DNA of 10,598 bases from Phoronis pallida (Eukaryota; Phoronida; Phoronidae): assembly GCA_028565715.1 (NCBI GenBank), contig JAOXYC010232237.1:1-10598 (forward strand). Reading direction: 5' to 3'. Below, in pieces: positions 1-6,250 of the stretch. The position numbers were made by a program, and so were the translations under genes. Position 1 is the first letter of the stretch. Every line of letters starts with the position of its first letter. The notes beneath the pieces were generated by a model. It had not been told where the DNA came from and did no database searches. It was given only the letters and a program-made list of their open reading frames with translations.

Positions 1-270
1 TCGACGTATTGACACCCAATTCACGTGTTAGAACTGATTATTTCCATTGTGAAAAGTCGCTATTAATCTGCCTTTAATGAGGCACACTGGACATGTATGA
101 TTGACAAGTGCGGCAAAATGTTTTTTGAGTGAATTAAAACTTTTGGTTGCTCAAGGAAATTGTGCTTATGTACAACTTTGACAATTTCAGAAAGTATTAG
201 AACATGTTCTTCATAGATGTTAAGTTTCAAACAATCCTTTGAGACGTCTTTGAACTATTTAAATGTAAAT
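1..270. other. Left edge, no gene recognised
   Basis: AT-rich sequence without a credible reading frame. It may be the interior of the element whose end lies at 271-302, but I could not align it convincingly with the interior of the copy at 3123-3735. Confidence 0.4.
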
Positions 271-302
271 TTCGGAACGATTTTTTGTACACACCCGATA
301 TA
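271..302 (+). mobile_element. Solo terminus of a TA-flanked MITE family
   Basis: This stretch starts TTCGGAACG and ends CACCCGATATA. It matches the right end of the element at 3123-3735 (3703-3735) with a few differences in the middle. No matching left end was found in 1-270, so the element is either truncated or begins before the window. The end lies directly beside the point where homology between the two gene 5' flanks begins. Confidence 0.55.
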
Positions 303-307
303 ATTAT

Positions 308-550
308 TTCTCGTTAAAACTCTTACAGTTACCAATATTTGTGACCTCAAAGTCCCCAAGAATGCCTTCAACGCTTTTTTAACAACTTGAACCCGGATAT
401 ATTTTTCTTTTGTTTGATACGCGGCTATTATTACACGAAGACAGTTCATATGATTATACGAGAAACGTTAACTGTGACATGGAGCGCATTGACCGCGACT
501 AACTACATGCTAACTGGAAACTACATGTAGGTCAAACTGTTACACTCAAC
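308..550 (+). promoter_or_regulatory. 5' flank of gene A, shared with gene B
   Basis: From about 308 to the ATG this stretch aligns with 5648-6195 upstream of gene B once the MITE at 5758-6069 is removed. The strongest blocks are TTCTCGTYAAAACTC near 308, AACAACTTGAAYCCGGAT near 380-396, TTTTTCTTTTGTTTGA at 402-417, ATTACACGA at 430-438, and CATTGACCGCGRCTAACTA at 487-505. It should hold the promoter and 5' UTR. I see no convincing TATA box: the TATATTT at 395 is not kept in gene B. No transcription start can be placed from sequence alone. Confidence 0.55.
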
Positions 551-608
551 ATGGAGTTATACATGTATGTGGTGTTAATGCTGTGCCTTAGCCTTGTTTC
601 TATCAGCG
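551..608 (+). CDS. Gene A exon 1 (signal peptide)
   Basis: The exon encodes M1 to S19 plus the first base of codon 20. The peptide has a short polar start (MELYMY) and a hydrophobic core (VVLMLCLSLV), with likely cleavage near SIS/E. The donor GTGAGT follows at 609-614. Exon 1 of gene B has the same length to within one codon, the same LVSI motif near its end and the same intron phase. That paralogue agreement is the main reason for believing so short an exon. Confidence 0.85.
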
Positions 609-3600
609 GTGAGTTTTTCAGTTCTTGTTTCTATCTACATGTCTACCTTGAACATGTGGCATTGACATAAATGATGGTGCATTAGTCTTCTCATCTCCTC
701 AATGGAAGAAATGTGTAAACTTGTAATAACTTCGGATAAAAACCTGGTTAAATGGTTAATGTCTGTATGAATTATGTCCGGTCTGCCCTCATGTAAAGGT
801 CACTACTGACACTACAAGTATATGTAATACACATATAGTCTGGGTGTGTGGTGTATTGTAACACTAAGCTTATGGCTGTGTTTTTTTACGAGGCAAGGTT
901 TCCCGCGGCACGATTGTTAATCTTGGTATTTCATGGCGATGATTGATTGTGTTTTGAACAGCAGTGCTTTTGTAAACCCCCTCATGAAACTGGAATCAAA
1001 ACCATTCGGTGAAAGCCGGAGTGTCATGATTGTTTTCCGCAGAAAGAGAGTAAGGCACTAGTTCATGATTAGTGCTAAACTCTAATTCCATCATTTGAAG
1101 GGTAAGAAACCACAATGATGTCGAAATTGAATAAAATATCAAAACTTGTAGGCTTCATAGTGTAAGACTACATGTATATTTAGTGCCGGGATCTACAAAT
1201 GAAAATCTTACACGTTTCGTTATAATTTCTACAAATGTGATCTTTTATCAAGTTATCCTCTTTACTCTAGTGAGTTGATTTTAGTTTTCTATCAATTCTT
1301 CTTCCAGCTCAATACAAGGCTATAGTTGAATCGAAGCTCGACGGCTTCATGTCATGTTGCACCAATGATTCCGATTCACTGTAAAGCGCTTTGAATAAAA
1401 AGCGCTATATAAGCACCGACATTATTATTAGTATTATTATTATTCCGGCAAACAGTTTTGCACGGGGGTCGGGAGGGGTCGAATTTCCCAAAAAGAGGTA
1501 TGTATTTGGTGTGGAGGGTATCATTTGAACAGAGGCGAGGGGGTCAGATGAATGTGTTGCAAATAAGCATGGCAATAGTCAATATTTTCGTTCCGACAGG
1601 GGGCACTGTATCCCGTGGGGTGTTGGGTGTTGGTCGAAGCAAATTAATCATGTTCTGTCGAAGCAAATTAATCATGTTCTGTTGAAAAGGACGTTCCATT
1701 TTGTTTTAATCAAAGTTGATAAACGCGTCCAACGCGTCTGAAGGCCAAAACTGAGTCCAAACTGTGCAGCAATTGTCCAAGGGACATCATAGCGTAATAA
1801 TCACCAATCTTGAGATCCACATGTTATTGAAACAAACAATCAATAAATCCAAACACAATCACAAATAATCCAATATTTCGTCTAGCATAAGACATCTCCA
1901 GGGAATAAAACTGTAGAATAGCGAACACTGAGTAATAACATATCGGAGCAAATTTAAATACACAGTCGATCACTACATACATGGTTATGGTATACATCAA
2001 ATGTCTAATATGGCGGGAAAATGCAAGCGCCAAAGTAGTGTAACCCGGGAGTGTAACCGATAGAGGAGGCGGGACAACATGGTGCTATTAGAGAACATTT
2101 TGAGAACGTACATAATTGTAGACCTACTCGTTTAGATCTGGTTAATAACACCAATATTCGCTATATTGAACGTGACCACCAACGCCTCCTATCGTTAGAG
2201 AATCTCTTATCATTAAATTTGATAGTCCTATGGTGAATCAGCAGGATACCGGGTTTTGCCGCGTCCTCCACCTGTGTCACCAGTTTGGCGCTTGCATTTT
2301 CCCGCCGTATTAGTCATTTGAATTTATTCCATGTTGTGGTCGGCTGTATTTAAATTTGCTCTGATGTGTTATTGCTCAGTGTTCGCTTCTCTACATTTTT
2401 ATTCCCCGATGTCTAGTGCAAGACGTAATATGGGATTATTTGTGATTGTGTTTGGATTTATTGATTGTTTGTTTCAATAAAATGTGGATTTCAAGATTGG
2501 TAATTGTTATGATGTCCCTTGGACAATTGCTACACAGTTTGGACTCTGTCCCTGTTAAAAACGCCTTCAGGCGCATTGAACGTTTGTCAACGAAGTTGAT
2601 TAAAACAAAATGGAACATCGCCTGGAGCAACTTGCTCCGGGGGAAATGACCGTGTAACCGATGTACAAAAGTGGCGCAAGTTGCTCCAGGCGAAATCTCC
2701 ACCCGAAGTGACCGTGTAATCGATGTACAAAAGTGGCGCAAGTTGCTCCGGGCGAAATCTCCACCCGACGCTAGTGACCGTGTAACCGCAGCATTACAGT
2801 GTAAAAAGCAGGCTTAGTGGTTATGTTACGGCGGACATTTGGAAATGTACATTCATTCGCTAAAACTCACACGTTTTTTTGTTCCTTTCAGAAGCCGACA
2901 AATGTTTCGTCTGTACAGGGGCCGGATGTGATGACCCTTTTATCAATAACAATGCTGCCCAAGAGTGTGTTAACCCTGGCCATGATTTTTATGGTTGTCA
3001 AAAGGCGTACAAGACAGTTGATGGTAAGCCCTCTCTGATGTCCCTGCGTTCCCCCCCGATAATTCCCGACTTCCGAGTGTACTACAACCAAATGAATATT
3101 AATATTTTGCTTTTTTAGACAGTATATCGGGTGATTCAGAAAAAACGTTCCGAACTTTACGGTATTATATCACAGAAAATTTTTGAGTAAACAACGACAA
3201 CATTAGGATTCTGGTCATTTATTATGTAAAAAATGAATGGTAAAAATTTCGAGAAGTTAGATTAAACAACGCTTTAATGGCTCGACTTACAAAAAAGGCA
3301 GTAAAATTGTACCGTATAACCCTCACCCTGAAATTACAAGATCGATATTGCCGCCAACGACACGCGTAATTTGCAGAATTTTACCTGCCATCTTTCACGG
3401 CTTGTTATTTTTTGGAAATTTAATGTGCATATCTGAAATTTACCCCATTTATTGATGACATGTTTATTAAGTTTTAAACTTTTACAGTTTTTGTAATATT
3501 AGGGTGTAAACATTTGAACATTATCGCACGCTGTGAATCCGTTATATTACAAAAATTGACATTTTTTCATGGGCTGTTATTTTTATGCTCTTTTATGCAC

Positions 3601-4159
3601 AAATATGAAACTTATATAACTTATTGATAACATATTCATCTAATCACATGCAAAGTTTTGTGTTCTTTTTTTGTACCGATTTTGAGAAAATAAGCCGCAA
3701 ATTTCGGAACGTTTTTTTCTGAATCACCCGATATATCTAGTATTTGTCATGTTTTGCGAATACTTGAGACCGTTATTTTACTCAGTACTATATATAATGA
3801 TTTTTAAAACATTTAAAATCGTTTCCCCAGTTTTTAAATGTTTTACAGTTTCAAACATTTTTTAAAACCGTCTCAAGGCCGGATCAAGGTTTTTCAAACT
3901 TAACGATCCTACCCGGGCGCGACTCTTTTTTACCGAAATTTTTTATTTTTCAGGCAAGAAGATTTATACACGAGCTTGTCTAATTCATTCCGCTCCGTTC
4001 ACTGGATGTAAGGTAGAAAGTGACTCCGCTCTCTGTTATTGTAGAGGCGACCTTTGTAACTTGGCTGTTAATCATGTGACTTCCCTTCCCGCCGTTTTAT
4101 TAGCGACACTTTTAGCAGTCGTATGTATGTGGACAAATAGTGGCGCCATCTTGATTTAA
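551..4159 (+). CDS. Gene A: Quiver/Sleepless-type Ly6/uPAR (LU) GPI-anchored protein, 3 exons
   Basis: Joining 551-608, 2892-3023 and 3954-4159 gives an uninterrupted 131-residue protein ending at TAA 4157-4159. Residues 1-19 form a hydrophobic signal peptide. Residues 24-99 form a LU domain with ten cysteines at 24, 27, 32, 45, 55, 72, 82, 91, 93 and 98, opening CFVC and closing LCN. Residues 108-122 form a hydrophobic tail of the GPI-signal kind, followed by a short tail to I131. The CxxC start, the CDDPF motif after the third cysteine, and the CYC..DLCN end fit the Quiver/Sleepless branch of the Ly6 family. Its known members are GPI-linked neuronal membrane proteins that modulate potassium channels or nicotinic receptors; the actual partner here is unknown. 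Every junction has GT/AG and is phase 1, as is usual for Ly6 genes. The start ATG lies in CAACATGG, the same context as in gene B. A secreted form without an anchor is a less likely alternative. Confidence 0.87.
1377..1443 (+). repeat. SINE/LINE-type 3' tail with ATT microsatellite
   Basis: The stretch holds GTAAAGCGCTTTGAA, then AAAAGCGCTATATAAG, then an (ATT/TTA)n run at about 1421-1443. A tail with paired AGCGCT motifs and a TTA-rich end is a recurrent 3' end of retroposons in aquatic animal genomes; this is family knowledge from memory. No A and B boxes of a tRNA-derived head could be found upstream, so the head is missing or too diverged. Confidence 0.5.
1633..1680 (+). repeat. Exact 24-bp tandem duplication
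   Basis: The unit GTCGAAGCAAATTAATCATG plus TTCT occurs at 1633-1656 and again at 1657-1680 without a mismatch. A third copy begins (GTTGAA) and breaks off. Perfect identity suggests recent slippage. It lies just outside the left arm of the fold-back element. Confidence 0.9.
1693..2616. mobile_element. Fold-back element with ~340-bp inverted arms
   Basis: The left arm (about 1693-2034) and right arm (about 2284-2616) are imperfect reverse complements. Examples are GTTCCATTTTGTTTTAATCA against TGATTAAAACAAAATGGAAC, the TCCAAACACAATCACAAATA stretch against its complement at 2441-2460, and GGCGGGAAAATGCAAGCGCC against its complement near 2286-2305. The spacer (2035-2283) has no reading frame of note. 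Arm reading frames are not conserved between the two arms, so this looks like a non-coding fold-back or long-TIR MITE. I could not define a target-site duplication. Confidence 0.7.
2647..2785 (+). repeat. 62-bp tandem repeat, about 2.3 copies
   Basis: Units start with TGACCGTGTAAYCGATGTAC at 2647 and 2709, and a partial unit starts at 2775 after a 4-bp insertion. Each full unit includes GGCGCAAGTTGCTCC and GGCGAAATCTCCACCCGA. The motif GTGTAACCGAT also occurs at 2049-2059, inside the fold-back spacer, on the same strand, which links the array to that element. A short palindrome (GGAGCAACTTGCTCC) at 2624-2638 lies between the fold-back arm and the array. Confidence 0.85.
2892..3023 (+). CDS. 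Gene A exon 2 (N-terminal half of LU domain)
   Basis: The exon follows a pyrimidine-rich acceptor (TTCCTTTCAG, ending at 2891) and stops before the donor GTAAGC at 3024. It is 132 bp, phase 1 at both ends, and encodes cysteines 24, 27, 32, 45 and 55. The stretch TGAGCDDPFINN-like core (T28 to N39) is identical in gene B except where noted: residue 40 is N here and D there. The segment between C45 and C55 has nine residues (VNPGHDFYG) against seven in gene B, a two-codon length difference in one loop. Confidence 0.9.
3024..3953 (+). other. Intron 2 of gene A (930 bp, phase 1)
   Basis: The intron is bounded by GTAAGC at 3024 and TTCAG at 3953. The first ~65 bp, including the AATTCCCGACTTC block around 3060-3073, match the start of intron 2 of gene B. 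Most of the rest is a MITE (3123-3735). The remaining 3736-3953 is AT-rich with several TTTAAAAC-like repeats and nothing else recognised. Confidence 0.8.
3123..3735. mobile_element. TA-flanked MITE with ~32-bp terminal inverted repeats
   Basis: The left end (3123-3154) starts TATATCGGGTGATTCAG and runs to CGTTCCGAA. The right end (3703-3735) is its reverse complement with one extra base. The outermost TA pairs (3123-3124 and 3734-3735) fit a TA target duplication. That, with the roughly 610-bp size and lack of any reading frame, suggests a non-autonomous Tc1/mariner-type element. Two related internal segments (around 3405-3490 and 3572-3660) look like a degenerate internal direct repeat. Confidence 0.8.
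3954..4159 (+). CDS. Gene A exon 3 (C-terminal half of LU domain and GPI signal)
   Basis: The exon follows the acceptor TATTTTTCAG ending at 3953. It completes codon 64 (Gly) and runs to TAA at 4157-4159. It encodes cysteines 72, 82, 91, 93 and 98, with N99 directly after the last one, the invariant Cys-Asn of LU domains. The segment S107 to A118 (SLPAVLLATLLA) is identical in gene B and forms the hydrophobic part of the GPI signal. A plausible attachment site is a small residue between 99 and 107, such as N99, A101 or N103. After the hydrophobic stretch, gene A has a longer tail (to GAILI) than gene B. Confidence 0.9.
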
Positions 4160-4619
4160 TCATTGTGAGCGAAGGGGATTTTTTCGACGTTTTTTTCACA
4201 TCCAAATTTGTTTCATCTACGCTACTTAACGCCATCCAATTACCACTGTCGTGCAGTTGGGTGTAAGGACGACACGAGGAAGTTAAACAATTGAGGGAAA
4301 TATCCCTGGATGAAAGGAATTTCATCTACAAGTTACCAGAGGTCAGATTACAGTTTTTAGGGTTTCTGGGCAGGCTGACACTGCTGACTGTCTTTGTGTA
4401 CCCATACCATTGCTATGCACCATGTCTGAAAATTAAATGAAATGTATTCTATGAAAGCATGTACAGGACTTCTATAAACAAAAATATCCACCCTACCAGT
4501 GCTTTTGGATTTTCAATTTTCATTCCAATCGTTGGCCAGAACTGAACTTAGCTGGAAATTGATCGAAAATTGGCAATTCTTAACAAGTTTTTCAATATTT
4601 TAACAGATCCCTTTTCGCT
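4160..4619 (+). other. 3' UTR/flank of gene A
   Basis: The first part is presumably 3' UTR. I see an ATTAAA at 4432, no other recognised signal and no similarity to the region after gene B. A minus-strand frame at 4068-4325 overlaps exon 3 and is dismissed as an opposite-strand shadow. Confidence 0.5.
4432..4437 (+). terminator. Possible poly(A) signal of gene A (ATTAAA)
   Basis: ATTAAA, the common variant polyadenylation hexamer, lies 273 bp past the gene A stop. No AATAAA was found between 4160 and 4640. No canonical hexamer was found after gene B (10169-10598). Transcript data would be needed to confirm use. Confidence 0.25.
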
Positions 4620-4979
4620 AAAAAAGTGGGTACAGACGTGCCGCCTTCAGGTCGAAAACCATACCCATTTGGATACCCAGCCATGCTGAAAAATGGACCC
4701 ATATGGATACCTAATTTGCCAAAATATAGACCCATTTCTAAACCTTGACGCTAAAATTTTCAAAATGAATGCAAAATATAGACCCATTTCTAAACCTAAA
4801 CGCCAGAAAAACCTAATCATGGCAAAAAAGCGACCCATATATATACCAAAATTAGTGAAAAAACAACCAATAGGGATACCAAAATCGGTGAAAACCCTAC
4901 CCATATGGGCGGGACGTCTGTACCCACTCCTACAATGGAAGTACCCCCCCCGGGGGAATGGAAGTACCCCCCCGGGGGG
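4620..4979 (-). mobile_element. Reversed, end-damaged copy of the CCCCGGGGGTACTT MITE family
   Basis: Read on the minus strand, this matches 5758-6069: the GGGGGTACTTCCATTGTAGG start, the GTACAGA..TGCCGCC motif, a chain of ACCCATATGGATACC-like units, and the GGCACGTCTGTACCC end. The end at 4936-4979 is doubled (GGAAGTACCCCC occurs twice). The other end, near 4620, lacks the CCCCGGGGGTACTT terminus, so the copy is damaged. The open frames on both strands (4693-5028 plus, 4647-5018 minus) follow from repeat units of 33 and about 51 bp, not from coding. Confidence 0.7.
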
Positions 4980-5640
4980 ATTTCCGAAAGAGCGCCAGCG
5001 CTTTTCAAGGACTCTCATCGAAATCTAAAACTGTTTAAAATAAGAATACGTCCAAATTATTGTAATTAATAAGATTGAAAAAAATGATTATTCAAACTTT
5101 TAAAGTTTTGCTAGTGATAATTTTAATTGTTTGAGACACGTTTAAGGTATTTTTAATTCAGTGTCACTTTGCATATATTTTGTGTAAGAATAGTCACTGT
5201 TGTGACGTACATACATGTTTGTTTTTAAAATTTTTCTCCCTATACTATGCGATTTGACTGTCACTGAACGACGGCAACATCGCAGAGTTGACCCGACTGA
5301 AAACATAATCCTTCCAAAATCATGATGTCTTTGGCCTTAAAAGGTTTTTAATAAAACTTGTATATAAACAACACATGTTTTTAAACGTGACGTCTCGTTT
5401 TCATCCACCATTTTCAAACATATGAACAGGCTTAAGCCGGTTGTCATAATGATCCTCTTTGGTTATCGAAAATAATCACCATGGCAGTTACTGATGGGGC
5501 CACATCAACGCATAAAAGTACATAGACGCATACATTTCACTATCCTGTTCGCGGTTTTTGAAAAAAAATCTTTATTACTTTTTCCAGCTCTTTTTTGTGA
5601 ACAACGGTTTATCTAACCCCCGGGATCTAACCCAATTATT
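4980..5640. other. Intergenic AT-rich region, nothing recognised
   Basis: There is no reading frame of interest, RNA gene or clear repeat. A short GC-rich patch (GCGCCAGCGC near 4991-5000) and a CCCCCGGGATC at 5617-5627 are the only compositional departures. The latter recalls the tip of the 312-bp MITE family but is too short to call. Confidence 0.5.
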
Positions 5641-5647
5641 CAAGTTG

Positions 5648-6195
5648 AATGCTTCTCGTCAAAACTCCACAGTTATCAAAAGTTGTGACCCCAATATTGC
5701 CCTCAACGCATGTTTGTAACAACTTGAATCCGGATTCATTTTTCTTTTGTTTGACACCCGGGGGGTACTTCCATTGTAGGGATGGGTACAGATGTGCCGC
5801 CAATAGCATTTTCACCGATTTTGGTATCACTATAGGTCTGGTTTTCACTTATAAGTTATTTTGGTTTATATATGGGTCGCTTTTTGCCATGTAAAGGTAT
5901 TTTCAGCGTTTAGGTATTAAACTGGGTCTATATTTTGCATTATTTGGACAAATTTGGTATACAAATGGGTACCTTTTTTTAACCTTGGCTGGATATCCAA
6001 ATTGGGTCTGGTTTTTGACCAGTGTGGGCGGCACATCCTTATCCATTTTTTAATTAAGTACCCCCGGGGTTTAACACGCTGCTATCATTACACGATAATA
6101 TTTTATGATTATGCAAAGATATTGCAGCAGGGAGGGACATGTACATTGACCGCGGCTAACTAGGTCAATACAAGTTCCACTACAGACGGTTCAAC
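5648..6195 (+). promoter_or_regulatory. 5' flank of gene B, split by a MITE
   Basis: This is the counterpart of 308-550. The distal part (5648-5757) and proximal part (6078-6195) are separated by a 312-bp insertion, so any element upstream of 5757 has been moved away from the start codon. The proximal part keeps ATTACACGA (6087-6095), a TTATGATTAT stretch and the CATTGACCGCGGCTAACTA block (6144-6162). Gene B may therefore be regulated differently from gene A; this is inference. Confidence 0.5.
5758..6069 (+). mobile_element. 312-bp MITE with 8-bp target duplication (hAT-like)
   Basis: Ends CCGGGGGGTACTT and AAGTACCCCCGGGG form terminal inverted repeats. The flanks are TTTGACAC (5750-5757) and TTTAACAC (6070-6077), an 8-bp target duplication with one change. 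The gene A 5' flank has a single TTTGATAC at 413-420 followed directly by GCGGCTATTA, the unoccupied version of the same site. An 8-bp duplication is typical of the hAT superfamily, but the terminal sequence is not a classic hAT end, so the superfamily is inference. It has no coding capacity. Confidence 0.85.
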
Positions 6196-6250
6196 ATGGT
6201 GTTGTATAAGGTGTTGGTGCTCTGCCTTGGACTGGTTTCCATCAATGGCC
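6196..6250 (+). CDS. Gene B exon 1 (signal peptide)
   Basis: The exon encodes M1 to G18 plus one base of codon 19, and ends before the donor GTAAGT at 6251-6256. The peptide (MVLYKVLVLCLGLVSING) has one basic residue, then a leucine/valine core. The start context TCAACATGG is shared with gene A. The phase and size match exon 1 of gene A. Confidence 0.86.

Larger units (their letters stand above)
609..2891 (+). other. Intron 1 of gene A (2283 bp, phase 1)
   Basis: The intron is bounded by GTGAGT at 609 and CAG at 2891. From 609 to about 1376 I see no gene, tRNA or clear repeat. From 1377 on it is largely repetitive: a SINE-type tail, a 24-bp tandem duplication, a fold-back element and a 62-bp tandem repeat. 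Its first ~60 bp resemble the start of intron 1 of gene B. Confidence 0.8.

Noticed and set aside
1296-1312. Acceptor-like TTCTTCCAG at 1301-1309 as a possible extra exon in intron A1
   Set aside because: The following sequence has no LU-like coding, gene B has no counterpart, and the exon 1 to exon 2 phase already matches without it.
2446-2649. Plus-strand 67-codon frame in the right fold-back arm, and the related minus-strand frames at 1824-2033 and 2436-2741
   Set aside because: The arms are reverse complements, but the corresponding frames are broken by stops in the other arm, so the DNA rather than a protein is what is shared.
2817-3118. Frames overlapping exon 2 on both strands, including the plus frame at 2879-3118 that reads through the donor
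   Set aside because: The true coding part is the spliced exon 2892-3023. The rest is intron read-through or opposite-strand shadow.
4068-4325. 85-codon minus-strand frame over exon 3 of gene A
   Set aside because: It is an opposite-strand shadow of conserved coding sequence. The equivalent region of gene B gives no matching frame.
4647-5028. Overlapping open frames of 111 (plus) and 123 (minus) codons
   Set aside because: They are produced by 33/51-bp repeat units in a MITE. Both strands are open at once and the translation is low-complexity.
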